From contig JAHRVS010000136.1 in the NCBI GenBank assembly GCA_019090565.1, positions 1-13,336 of the forward strand: 13,336 nucleotides of DNA, written 5' to 3'. This stretch comes from Gammaproteobacteria bacterium. GTDB lineage: Bacteria; Pseudomonadota; Gammaproteobacteria; Pseudomonadales; UBA3067. The position numbers and the translations under genes were made by a program. Every line of letters begins with the position of its first letter. The first letter of the stretch is position 1. Of the stretch, positions 1-7,666 are shown one piece after another. The notes below the pieces were generated by a model that was given only the letters and a program-made list of their open reading frames with translations, was not told the origin of the DNA and searched no databases.

Positions 1-2
1 CA

Positions 3-1049
3 TTCTTACAGATGTTAACCGTAAAAGCCGTCCAGCTAATGATCAACAAGACCGGCCTAACCGCTCATATACATGGTACCTACATAGAGATTCCATCAGG
101 AACCTTTCATGTCGCGCAAAGTTGCGCTGGCATGAGGTATATGCTCATTGCACTCACTCTGACAACACTACACAGTTATTTGAGCTTTCGTGCACTCCTA
201 CCAAGATTTACCATAATTGGTATTGGCTTACTCTTATCCTTGCTCGCCAATTGGATACGCGTCTATACCGTTGTATATATTGGGTATCAAACACAGATGC
301 AGAGCAGCATCGTTAATGATCATGACACCCTTGGCTGGATTGTATTCGCCATTGTATTGGCCCCAATATTTTTCCTAACCTCATTTTTAAATCGTTTCGA
401 TAAACCCTCAAGCGAAACATCTGCCAAAAGCCGAATAACCATCCCCTGCGCACCAAACAGCGTAGTCAGTGTTTTATTATTCGCTATTTTCGCAACGACT
501 GCATCCTTAGCATCATTACCGCAATTTATAGCGTCGGGTTCGAGCTTTGAACCCCCCCCCAAAAGATTTGCTAGGTGGGAGTCGATACCCCATAAGCAAA
601 CTGCCTATACGTCCTTTGAAAACCCAACCGTGCAAGTCAATAGCGTCTACAGGGATTTTAGCAAAAGCATCTCGCTATACATTGCCCACTATGCAACTCA
701 GAATGAGGTATCAGAATTAGTCTCAAATGATAATCATCAAATTATTTCTCCATGGAGAATAATAAAAACCCAAAAGATCATCGCTTTTAAGGGTGACGCC
801 CTTAAAGCGGTTACGATCAAAAATGGGGAATCATATAAGCAAATGATAAATTGGTATAAAATTGGCGCAAGGCGCACATCCAGTGAACAGCATGCCAAGG
901 CCTATCAACTACTACACCTATTATCCTTAAAAACCTCTGGAAACTTCGTTAGTGTAAGCAAACCCTGCAGCGACATCGATCACTGTAATTCAGTCAAAGA
1001 ACTCACTGAGTTCATCAAGGAGTTGTCCACGCACTATAAAGAAATATAG
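3..1049 (+). CDS. xrtA: Exosortase A fused to an EpsI domain (5' end outside window)
   Basis: Membrane cysteine-protease-like transpeptidase that processes PEP-CTERM proteins, followed by an EpsI-type (DUF3485) periplasmic domain. The frame is open leftward from the ATG at 12 to the window edge (Phe-Leu-Gln precede it), so this is the 3' part of a longer gene. Residues counted from that ATG: the putative catalytic Cys is C38 in VAQSCAGMRY, the Arg is R83 in LLANWIRVY, and the His is H104 in NDHDTLGWIVF. This is the C-R-H order of exosortases, with hydrophobic segments at about 43-55, 65-92 and 108-126. A transmembrane stretch at about 150-170 leads into the EpsI part (180-345), with Y(A)xQ-like and SPWRI motifs. 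Exosortase-EpsI fusion is known for the XrtA class. The active-site context, SCAG rather than the usual CSG, is slightly unusual. A run of nine C (552-560) encodes Pro-Pro-Pro between the two domains. Family assignment is firm; class A is inferred from the fusion and EPS context. Confidence 0.88.
   Translation, partial: FLQMLTVKAVQLMINKTGLTAHIHGTYIEIPSGTFHVAQSCAGMRYMLIALTLTTLHSYLSFRALLPRFTIIGIGLLLSLLANWIRVYTVVYIGYQTQMQSSIVNDHDTLGWIVFAIVLAPIFFLTSFLNRFDKPSSETSAKSRITIPCAPNSVVSVLLFAIFATTASLASLPQFIASGSSFEPPPKRFARWESIPHKQTAYTSFENPTVQVNSVYRDFSKSISLYIAHYATQNEVSELVSNDNHQIISPWRIIKTQKIIAFKGDALKAVTIKNGESYKQMINWYKIGARRTSSEQHAKAYQLLHLLSLKTSGNFVSVSKPCSDIDHCNSVKELTEFIKELSTHYKEI
552..560 (+). repeat. C9 homopolymer in the exosortase-EpsI linker
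   Basis: Nine consecutive C residues encode Pro181-Pro183, immediately before the EpsI domain. Adding one C would bring TAG into frame five codons after the CCC run (CAA AAG ATT TGC TAG). The exosortase core would stay intact while the EpsI domain would be lost. This is the longest G/C homopolymer I see in this AT-leaning window. Confidence 0.85.
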
Positions 1050-1245
1050 GCCAATGGCTTTTGGTATAGAGGCACAGCTAGCTGATATTGTGTAATGCTA
1101 GGAACAATGCCATCTTTAATTTCATGTAAAAGATACTAATTACGAAAAAGTTTTATCTAAAACCTGGTTTTTTGGGTAATTGCGAGCAGGTTAGCACTAA
1201 ATTTATACCAAGTAGCTATAGTAAATGTATTAACGGGAGTTAAAC
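1050..1245. other. Intergenic region upstream of the jelly-roll gene
   Basis: No gene is visible in these 196 bp. A 10-bp palindrome CAGCTAGCTG lies at 1075-1084. A weak sigma70-like pair, TTGCGA (1180-1185) and TATACC (1204-1209) with an 18-bp spacer, and a separate TATAGT (1217-1222) could form a promoter for the gene at 1246. None is strong. I see no convincing terminator after the exosortase gene and no sigma54 -24/-12 element. Confidence 0.35.
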
Positions 1246-2148
1246 ATGAAACCTTATTCAAGAATTTTCTTGCTAATGGTGATTTGTACGTCGTTTTCCG
1301 TTTTGTCTCACGCAGCAGGGTTGGAATGTACAAATTGGCAGCAAAATCATTCTGAGTGGATTTGGTGTGATGACTTTGAAAATGACGCAAGCTTAGAAAC
1401 GGATTATTTTGAAGTAAACCGGTCCAATGGCTTTGGCGTAAGCGATGAGAGTTCTATGGGCGGAAAATCTGCCCTGAAAAGCACATACACCACAGACAAA
1501 AAAGAATTTGGGAATGTTAAATTAAGCTTTGGGAGAACTCGCGTAGGCTCCTCTAGGAGTAGGAGCGCAGAAACTGACTTTGAAGACGTTTATTGGCGTA
1601 TTTACTTGAGAATGCCAGAAAACTGGGAAGAAAATGGAGGGAAGCTAACGCGAGCCATATCTTTTTCTAATTCAGACTGGTCCCAAGCAATGAAAGCCAA
1701 TGTTTGGCAAGACAGCTGGACTTCCCATGGAATAGGCCTTGATCCCACAACGGGGGTCGATGGCTCGCAAGTAATTACCGTCGGGTACAATGACTTTAGC
1801 AACACAACCTATTTGGGTAAGGTTAATGCCTCCACACAGATATACAGTGGTGATCGCCTAGGTAAGTGGCAATGCATAGAAACACATGTACGGCTCAATA
1901 CTTTAGGAAAAACTGACGGGGTATTTCAACTATGGATTGATGGCCGGTTAGAAGCCGAGGCAACAAGCCTTAACTGGCGCGGCAGCTATTCCGAGTACGC
2001 AATTAATGCTATTTTTCTTGAGAATTATCATAATAAATATGGGCCTAAAACACAGTCGCGCTATATGGATAACTTTGTTGTAAGTAGGTCCCGCATTGGC
2101 TGCTTGAACTCACCCCCTAAAGCGCCCAGTAATATATCGGCGTATTAA
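1246..2148 (+). CDS. Secreted concanavalin-A-like jelly-roll protein, possible polysaccharide lyase
   Basis: Exported 300-residue protein. Residues 1-24 form a signal peptide: MKPYSR, a hydrophobic core, then a signal peptidase I-type SHAA site. The mature part reads as one beta-jelly-roll of the lectin/glucanase/lyase kind. It has DVYWRIYLRM (114-123), GKWQCIETHVRLNT (206-219) followed by DGVFQLWIDG (224-233), and YMDNFVVSRSRIG near the end. These motifs recur in secreted jelly-roll polysaccharide lyases and related glucanases, but I cannot name a CAZy family or catalytic residues. Four mature cysteines (C28, C41, C210, C286) could form two disulfides. The ATG follows GGGAG (1234-1238) at a good distance. 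There is no PEP-CTERM or lipobox, so it is probably periplasmic or released. Beside an exosortase it may cut or bind the EPS made by this locus. The stop lies 3 bp from the stop of the convergent NRPS-like gene. Confidence 0.7.
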   Translation: MKPYSRIFLLMVICTSFSVLSHAAGLECTNWQQNHSEWIWCDDFENDASLETDYFEVNRSNGFGVSDESSMGGKSALKSTYTTDKKEFGNVKLSFGRTRVGSSRSRSAETDFEDVYWRIYLRMPENWEENGGKLTRAISFSNSDWSQAMKANVWQDSWTSHGIGLDPTTGVDGSQVITVGYNDFSNTTYLGKVNASTQIYSGDRLGKWQCIETHVRLNTLGKTDGVFQLWIDGRLEAEATSLNWRGSYSEYAINAIFLENYHNKYGPKTQSRYMDNFVVSRSRIGCLNSPPKAPSNISAY

Positions 2149-2151
2149 CCC

Positions 2152-4686
2152 TCAGTCTCGCAATATTTTCTGTACCAACGCCGGTAAATTCTCGTCTTCT
2201 ACTAAAGCATCGTGGGATGCATTTTCCAACAGTTCAAGACGCATCTCCCCAGAGATATAGGGGAGCCAATCGGTACTTTTTGCTTTTTGGTCCAAAGCAT
2301 TGCCTCTCCCAGCTTTAATCATATAGACATCCCCTTCATACCGCATAGAGGGACGATAGCCATTCAAAGCTTGCTCGTTGACATCTTTCACCCAGTCATA
2401 CCTGTACGCTTCAGGCACAGTAAAGCCAAGGCTCATACAGGTGCGCCCCAGAAGTCTTATAAAACGTATGTAGAGTCGCATAGACAATAAGTTATACACT
2501 GCTGAGGCAAGCCTGCGAACTACCCTCAATTCAGGTTTTCCTGTGGTGCGTTTATGAATACGCCTTAAAATTCCATCCGAACCACCTTGGGAAGGCAAGT
2601 ATACCACTGGCGAGTAGGAATCAAACATCAGCAGTTTCGAAACGCTTTCATTGCTCGCTTGCAGCTGACAAGCGATTTCAAATGCAAGCAAACCGCCCAT
2701 GGAGCCACCTGCCAATTGATAAGGCCCTTTGCTCTGTATCTTCCTGATCTCTTGTATATAGCGACTCGCCATGGCTTCAATGCTCTGCAAAGGCCAGTCT
2801 TTACCATCTATACCCAGTGCCCGCAGGCCGTAAGCTGAGGTGGATACATCTAAATGATTCGCCACGCCGTAGTAATTGACCACATGACCACCCACCGCAT
2901 GAATAAAATAGATATTATTGGTGCTTTCTGAACTAAGTTTAAGAGGTATTAACAAGCCATGGCTCGGCGTATCACTCATCAAGCCACCATCGACTTGCGC
3001 TAAAAACTGGCTTAAAACAGGGTGTTTTAGAAATAAATCTAAGGTAATTTCAGTACCATTTAACTTCTTTATATCAACGATAATCCGAATCGCAATCAGA
3101 GAGTTTCCACCAACTTCAAAAAAATTATCCTGAAGGGACACCGAGGTAGAAAGGTGCTCCTCCCAGATCATTCTTATTTTATCCCCTAGCCTTTCATTAA
3201 GCACTGTGCCTTTTCGATTTTCTTCATAAGATTTTTCAGACTCTTCAAGCGACAGTTTCAACTTATTGTAATCTGTTTTAAAATTGGCATTTACGGGAAT
3301 CTTTTCTAAAAAGACAAATTGTGAGGGAAGCATATAATCTGGCAAGCTATTACCACAGAGCTCCCTGATAGAACTGGCTTCTACTATTTTAGTATCACTG
3401 CACACAACAAATCCAACCAGTTTTTCTAAACCCTTTAAATCTTTTCGGTATACCACTGCTGTTTTATCAACACCAGAAACTTTCAAAATTACGGCTTCAA
3501 TCTCATCAAGCTCTACACGATACCCACGAATTTTTATCTGCCTATCAACTCGCCCCAAGCAGACCAGTTGACCTGCCGCATTCTGGGTAACTAAATCCCC
3601 AGTTTTATAAGCCCGCTCCCGTGTAATGGGGTCGACAACAAACCTTGCATGGTCTTTCTCATTGAGACTAATGTAACCCAAGGCCACTTGACTACCTGTG
3701 ATAACAAGCTCTCCGGAGTCGCTCCCATCTGAATCCAAAATAGAGAGTTGATTCCCATCAAAGACCTCACCTAACGTTACTTCCTGAGTGGGTGATAGTA
3801 TCTGCAGTGTAGAAACCCATATGGCAGCTTCAGTCGGCCCGTATATATTCCACAAGCTAGTGGCACAACCAAGTAAAGATTCTGTTAGCTCACTGGGGAA
3901 CGCCTCACCGCCACATATTATCTTATACTTTTTCTGAGGCTTCCAACCGGCTGAAAACAAGTAGCGATACCAGCTAGATGTCGATTGCAATATTGTTATA
4001 TTCTCGGTATCAAGGGTTTCCATTAACAGGAATGGGTTATTAAGTTCGTCTTGAGAGCTTAAGTAGATGGCGGCACCATTAGCAAGTGGCCAAAAAATAT
4101 CAGAAAGGCTTACATCAAAACTAAAGGCAGACTGGGCGAATAACACATCGTTTTCAGCCACACCAATCTTATCTTGTATATTATCGACAAATGTTGCCAA
4201 CGCTCCTTGAGATATTTTCACGCCTTTCGGCGTGCCCGTTGAGCCCGATGTAAACAGTATATATGCAAGGTCTTGCGCCTCAATCACTGGCGGTACAAAC
4301 GCAGCTGTCGGTGTTTGTTTAAGTAAAGCATCGTAGCTGATTTGTGGTACAGGAATATCGGCGGGAGAAATAAGGGTAATCAATAAGCGCAAATCAACTT
4401 GTGCGAGGATTTCTTGGATTCTAGCCGAGGGCAAACTCGCATTAATAGGAAGGAACGCAGCGCCTAGTGTGTGAATGGCTAATAGAGAAATAATATAGGT
4501 TTCTGTTCTCTCGCAGGTAACCCCAATAATGTCACCTTTTTCACAGCCTTGTTTTTGTAAGGCGTTCGCCACCTTGCTGACTTTTGTCATTAATTGACTG
4601 TAACTATGCTCTCCTGACTTCATCCGTAGAGCTATTTTATTAGGTGTTAATTCAGCTTGACCCTTGACCTTTTTCGCAACGTACAT
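2152..4686 (-). CDS. NRPS-like single-module enzyme: adenylation - carrier - thioesterase
   Basis: Activates an acid (probably an amino acid) with ATP, loads it on its own phosphopantetheine arm and releases it through its thioesterase. The adenylation domain spans about 1-475: A3 TSGSTGTPKG (146-155), A4 FSFDVSLSD (188-196), A5 NIYGPTE (280-286), A7 YKTGD (360-364), A8 GRVDRQIKIRGYRVE (378-392) and a degenerate A10 NANFKTDYNKL with Lys470 kept. The carrier domain (about 500-565) has DNFFEVGGNSL, with Ser529 as the attachment site. The thioesterase (about 575-844) has GGSMGG (Ser662), Asp689 in LLMFDS and His825 in NASHDAL, a full triad. There is no condensation domain, so it is not a chain-building NRPS. 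Lining residues aligned by eye to PheA read D-V-S-Q-I-G-I-I-W-K, closest to a glycine code I recall. The start ATG has AAGGTGA 10 nt upstream. It is monocistronic here. Domain calls are secure; substrate and acceptor are inference. Confidence 0.92.
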   Translation of the reverse strand: MYVAKKVKGQAELTPNKIALRMKSGEHSYSQLMTKVSKVANALQKQGCEKGDIIGVTCERTETYIISLLAIHTLGAAFLPINASLPSARIQEILAQVDLRLLITLISPADIPVPQISYDALLKQTPTAAFVPPVIEAQDLAYILFTSGSTGTPKGVKISQGALATFVDNIQDKIGVAENDVLFAQSAFSFDVSLSDIFWPLANGAAIYLSSQDELNNPFLLMETLDTENITILQSTSSWYRYLFSAGWKPQKKYKIICGGEAFPSELTESLLGCATSLWNIYGPTEAAIWVSTLQILSPTQEVTLGEVFDGNQLSILDSDGSDSGELVITGSQVALGYISLNEKDHARFVVDPITRERAYKTGDLVTQNAAGQLVCLGRVDRQIKIRGYRVELDEIEAVILKVSGVDKTAVVYRKDLKGLEKLVGFVVCSDTKIVEASSIRELCGNSLPDYMLPSQFVFLEKIPVNANFKTDYNKLKLSLEESEKSYEENRKGTVLNERLGDKIRMIWEEHLSTSVSLQDNFFEVGGNSLIAIRIIVDIKKLNGTEITLDLFLKHPVLSQFLAQVDGGLMSDTPSHGLLIPLKLSSESTNNIYFIHAVGGHVVNYYGVANHLDVSTSAYGLRALGIDGKDWPLQSIEAMASRYIQEIRKIQSKGPYQLAGGSMGGLLAFEIACQLQASNESVSKLLMFDSYSPVVYLPSQGGSDGILRRIHKRTTGKPELRVVRRLASAVYNLLSMRLYIRFIRLLGRTCMSLGFTVPEAYRYDWVKDVNEQALNGYRPSMRYEGDVYMIKAGRGNALDQKAKSTDWLPYISGEMRLELLENASHDALVEDENLPALVQKILRD

Positions 4687-5013
4687 GTCTCAATAATCAC
4701 CTTTAGAAAATTAAACATCAGTCCAAACACCATCACCTGCGGGGTACGACACTACCTCAGCAAGCTTAGCATTTAGTGTAGAGCAAACCCAAGTGAGCGC
4801 ATCAGGTCAGCACAACCCTCTGGCGCCTCTCTAAAAATACACTTTCCACGCAATAGCCCCGTACTCAGATCCTTGTATTCTCCCTATGTACTATAGCTCG
4901 ATCTGCAGGGCTTCTTTGATCCCATACAATCACTATTTTTAGAGGCGCCTTTTAGGTTTAATCTCGTCACCCGGCTTTAATGTACTGCAAGATGGAATAC
5001 AGGTTAATACGCT
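4687..5013. other. 327-bp gene-free gap holding a MITE-like inverted repeat
   Basis: No coding potential is visible. It separates the PaaK-like gene (stop at 5014) from the NRPS-like gene (start at 4686), so the latter probably has its own promoter here. I could not pick a convincing -35/-10 pair on the minus strand. The main content is the inverted repeat listed separately (4822-4949). The 11-mer AATGTACTGCA (about 4975-4985) recurs near 8304-8314 in the next large gap. Confidence 0.5.
4822..4949. repeat. 128-bp element with terminal inverted repeats (MITE-like)
   Basis: The left end is GGCGCCTCTCTAAAAATA (4822-4839). The right end is TATTTTTAGAGGCGCC (4934-4949). They are reverse complements except for a 2-nt (CT/AG) difference and enclose 94 bp without an ORF. 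I find no clear target-site duplication. The left arm plus its inner flank (4831-4851) matches 8354-8374 in inverted orientation at 18 of 21 positions, and a related arm lies at 7649-7666. This suggests a dispersed intergenic repeat. It could be a non-autonomous mobile element or a structured RNA element. Confidence 0.55.
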
Positions 5014-6369
5014 CTATTTAACGCTATCAGCCGAAAGTTCTGATTTTATTAGTCTCAGCTTCCCTGACTTTTCTCTCTCAATGGCGTCCACACCCTCAAA
5101 TATTATCTGCGAGTGCGGTGATACCTTGCGAGTCAATAGCTCAGTGATATAAGGCTCTACCACAGTACCTATATAGTTGTTTTTTTTAACAACCTTTATC
5201 TTGTATGTTTGTTTGTCTATCTGAATAAACTGAAATTGCTGAATACAATTGAATTTTTCTTTCACGCTTTCAAAAATGTACATAATATATTCAGGATGGA
5301 TTTTATTTCCACTAGAGTCAGAAATCAGGTCATAGGCTCTACCATGTATTTTTTCTATTACCCTTAACCCTCTTCCGCAGGCACAACATTCCGTAGAGAG
5401 CCTGGCAAAGTCACCCAGCCGGTATCTTATAAGTGGGGTTGCCCTATTAAAGAAGTCTGTAACAATTATTTCTCCTTCACCCTTATTAAACCCATTCTCA
5501 TCAATTTCGAGAAGCAAATTATCATCCATTATATGCATGCTGCCATGCTCACATTCATGAGCAATTGAGCCAACCTCACCGCAACCATACTCATTATAGA
5601 CTTTAAGGCCAGTTGATTTTTCGATATTCTCTCTTGATATATCTGTGAGCACCTCTGAAGTTGTAATGACTGATTTAATAGAGCTAGGCAGAGTCAAGTT
5701 ATTCTGTGATAAAAAACCAGAAAATTCATCTATAAAAGACACATACCCGTAAATATAGGCAGGCTTAAATTTAACGATACTATTATAATGATGCATTAAC
5801 TCACAGGCATTTATGTTAAAGGCAGAATACCTCTTACGGTTCGCAGCCACATCAATCAGCTTGTATTTTATACTGTCTAATGTTTCAAGTGGCACTCCCC
5901 AGAATCGAGCTTGAGGAGACCCCATCGTCACACCAGCCCATTCATAACTTCGCCACGTGGCAGCCCGTTCGCGAGCCAAAGCGGAAGGGTTTTTAAACAG
6001 TGTTACTGCCTGCCCAGTAGAACCTCCTGTGGTCTTCCTAGAGTTTAAAAAATTGGTTTCCTGAACAGAAATATCAGCCATAGAATTGACAAGATCCTCC
6101 TTACTGATAAGAGGGATCTTCTTAATATCATCCAATTTTTTAATATCAGATGGAACCACACCAAACGCATCAAATTCACGCTTATAAAATATGCTGTTCT
6201 CGTACGCATATTTTACTATATTTTTTAGTCGCTCTAATTGTAGAGTCTTAATTTCATCTGGAGTGCGTGATTGGAATTTTCGATAAGAGGGCATATAAGG
6301 TAATACCATTTCTCCTTTCAAAACTGTTACAGGTAAATAGAAACAGTATTTCGAAATAACCCGGTTCAT
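5014..6369 (-). CDS. PaaK/CapK-like adenylate-forming enzyme (phenylacetate-CoA ligase family)
   Basis: 451-residue member of the PaaK/coenzyme-F390-synthetase group of the ANL superfamily, which adenylates a carboxylic acid. The phosphate-binding loop is TTGGSTG (113-119). The adenine motif is NEYGCGE (259-265). YRLGDFAR (316-323) carries the ribose-binding Asp320. EKIHGRAYD (339-347) is the hinge region, and SGK (Lys437) is a candidate C-terminal catalytic lysine. Cysteines C263, C273, C328, C329 and C331, with His271 and His275, resemble the Cys-rich patch seen in CapK/F390-type members and may bind metal. Homologues of this type (CapK) are common in capsule and EPS loci, usually with unknown substrates. 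The start overlaps the stop of the upstream glycosyltransferase (ATGA) behind a strong AAGGAGG site. It is probably cytoplasmic and prepares a substituent for the sugar that its partner transfers. It differs in family from the NRPS-like enzyme next door, so the locus has two separate acid-activating proteins. Confidence 0.85.
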   Translation of the reverse strand: MNRVISKYCFYLPVTVLKGEMVLPYMPSYRKFQSRTPDEIKTLQLERLKNIVKYAYENSIFYKREFDAFGVVPSDIKKLDDIKKIPLISKEDLVNSMADISVQETNFLNSRKTTGGSTGQAVTLFKNPSALARERAATWRSYEWAGVTMGSPQARFWGVPLETLDSIKYKLIDVAANRKRYSAFNINACELMHHYNSIVKFKPAYIYGYVSFIDEFSGFLSQNNLTLPSSIKSVITTSEVLTDISRENIEKSTGLKVYNEYGCGEVGSIAHECEHGSMHIMDDNLLLEIDENGFNKGEGEIIVTDFFNRATPLIRYRLGDFARLSTECCACGRGLRVIEKIHGRAYDLISDSSGNKIHPEYIMYIFESVKEKFNCIQQFQFIQIDKQTYKIKVVKKNNYIGTVVEPYITELLTRKVSPHSQIIFEGVDAIEREKSGKLRLIKSELSADSVK

Positions 6370-7616
6370 CCTCCCTCCTTCACAAGGCCATTTAACTCAG
6401 AAGCAAACTCTTCCCCAATTTTTCCATATGAGTATTCCCTGATTACCAACTCTCTACCGTTAGTTGATAGTTTATGCCTAAGGGCTTCGCTAGTAGTAAC
6501 CCTTTTTATTTGAGAGCAGAATTGTTCTGGCGTCTCAGCAAGCAATACGTTTTCTTCGTTCTCTACATTAATGCCCTCAACGGCCTTTGGGTGTGCAACA
6601 ATGGCTGCCCCCATAGAAAGTGCATCAAGTATTTTAAGCTTAGTACCACCACCATCTCTAATTGGGCAAACATACACCTGCGCTTTATCAATATAGGTTC
6701 TAACATCGTCTACGAACCCAAGAACGCGAAAATCCGAATCTGCCTCGCTCAAGGCTAAGAGTTCTGCGCTAGGGTGCTTTCCTATAACATTCATAACAAC
6801 AGAAGGAATTTCGACTTTCAGTTTTTGCCATATATGACGCGCAAAATAACTCATAGCATCAGCATTTGGATACCAAGATAACCCCCCAGCAAAAACAAGG
6901 GAGTTCACTTCCTTTTTTGCACCCTGAGAGTAAAAGAAATCTATGTCAACGCCATTGGGGACAGTCTGAACAGACACGTCTGGTACTATTTCTAGTAGCC
7001 TTTGCGAATCAATATCAGAGCACGTGATATTTAGATCAAATTGATTACACCATTTTTTTTCATAGCGCCTTAATTTTATAGCCTCTTGTAAAAAATAAAG
7101 CTTTTTTAAAAAATTGGGTTCTTTCGTTATTCGAGTATAAAGCATCGATGACTCAATATTGTGATGATCAAGAACCGTACAGACTCCTTCTGTGTATCTT
7201 AAATATGGCGTTAAACTAATCGTATCATAATGAACAACGTCAAAATTAATGCGACTCACTACCTCCCTAATACTGGCTGCCATGTCAGGAGATTTTAACC
7301 AATTAATTGTATAGCCCACTGAAGAAAACAAGCTTTTTGCCGCTAGTATAGCCTTCCCGCTATCCATGCCTTCAGAAGGTATTGAAAAAAACATCACCTC
7401 CTTACACAGCTTCTCAAGCTCTTTTTCCGCCTCTTTAATGCCACCCTCCTTTGTCACAAAAAGCGGCGCCATCAAATCCTTTTGATTGAATGCCAGAAGG
7501 TATACATCGTGGTATTTTGATAGTTCTTTAATTAAATTATAGCTTCGCTGTAAAACCCCTCCAATAGGCGGGTAAGGGATAACATGTGACAACCATAATA
7601 CTTTAAGTCGTTCCAT
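6366..7616 (-). CDS. GT4 family (GT-B) glycosyltransferase
   Basis: 416-residue cytoplasmic GT-B glycosyltransferase that would transfer a sugar from a nucleotide donor to a growing lipid-linked EPS unit. The N-terminal acceptor domain begins with LKVLWLSHVIPYPPIGGVLQRSYN (residues 4-27), containing the Pro-rich and Gly-Gly loop of this group, and has DHHNIES (151-157). The donor domain starts near LVFAGGLSWYPN (241-252) and holds GFVDD (301-305), the GGGTKLKILDALSMG loop (323-337) and HPKAVEGI. The usual donor-site Glu of the E-x7-E motif is Asp332 here. Overall the layout resembles the glycosyltransferase often found with XrtA loci (TIGR03087-like), but I do not claim that subfamily. The ATG has only a weak ribosome site (GGACTAAAAG). 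It is the first gene of a two-gene operon, its TGA overlapping the ATG of the PaaK-like gene by 4 nt. Sugar and linkage cannot be read from sequence. Confidence 0.88.
   Translation of the reverse strand: MERLKVLWLSHVIPYPPIGGVLQRSYNLIKELSKYHDVYLLAFNQKDLMAPLFVTKEGGIKEAEKELEKLCKEVMFFSIPSEGMDSGKAILAAKSLFSSVGYTINWLKSPDMAASIREVVSRINFDVVHYDTISLTPYLRYTEGVCTVLDHHNIESSMLYTRITKEPNFLKKLYFLQEAIKLRRYEKKWCNQFDLNITCSDIDSQRLLEIVPDVSVQTVPNGVDIDFFYSQGAKKEVNSLVFAGGLSWYPNADAMSYFARHIWQKLKVEIPSVVMNVIGKHPSAELLALSEADSDFRVLGFVDDVRTYIDKAQVYVCPIRDGGGTKLKILDALSMGAAIVAHPKAVEGINVENEENVLLAETPEQFCSQIKRVTTSEALRHKLSTNGRELVIREYSYGKIGEEFASELNGLVKEGG
6370..6380 (-). promoter_or_regulatory. Strong Shine-Dalgarno for the PaaK-like gene
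   Basis: On the minus strand AAGGAGGGAGG directly precedes the ATG (6369-6367). The core AAGGAGG (6380-6374) is 4 nt from the start. It lies inside the last codons of the upstream glycosyltransferase, whose TGA overlaps the ATG, giving translational coupling plus independent initiation. Confidence 0.75.
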
Positions 7617-7648
7617 CTTTTAGTCCAAATAATATAACTATTTAGTTA

Positions 7649-7666
7649 GGTCGCCTCTAAAAACAG
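7649..7666 (-). repeat. Repeat arm related to the 4822-4949 element
   Basis: GGTCGCCTCTAAAAACAG matches the terminal repeat GGCGCCTCT..AAAAA with one inserted T. It shares the 11-mer TCTAAAAACAG with 8190-8200 inside the palindrome. It lies 33 bp upstream of the glycosyltransferase start. Confidence 0.4.

Noticed and set aside
1075..1084. 10-bp palindrome CAGCTAGCTG as an operator
   Set aside because: It is a single short copy far from any promoter-like elements, so chance is a sufficient explanation.
1152..1183. Possible sigma54 (-24/-12) promoter, considered because XrtA-type genes are often RpoN-dependent
   Set aside because: The GG and GC dinucleotides are 14 bp apart instead of 10, so the spacing is wrong.
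1157..1390. 77-codon minus-strand open frame across the start of the jelly-roll gene
   Set aside because: It is antisense to a signal peptide and ribosome site that fit well on the plus strand, and shows no motif.
1246..2148. PEP-CTERM sorting signal on the jelly-roll or beta-helix protein
   Set aside because: Neither C-terminus has the Pro-Glu-Pro motif, a transmembrane segment or a basic tail, so they are not visible exosortase substrates.
5180..5187. A8 tract (minus strand) in the PaaK-like gene, also similar A8 runs at 7053-7060 and 8708-8715
   Set aside because: Lys-Lys codon runs are common in AT-leaning coding DNA. They occur in several genes and lie in no special position, unlike the C9 tract.
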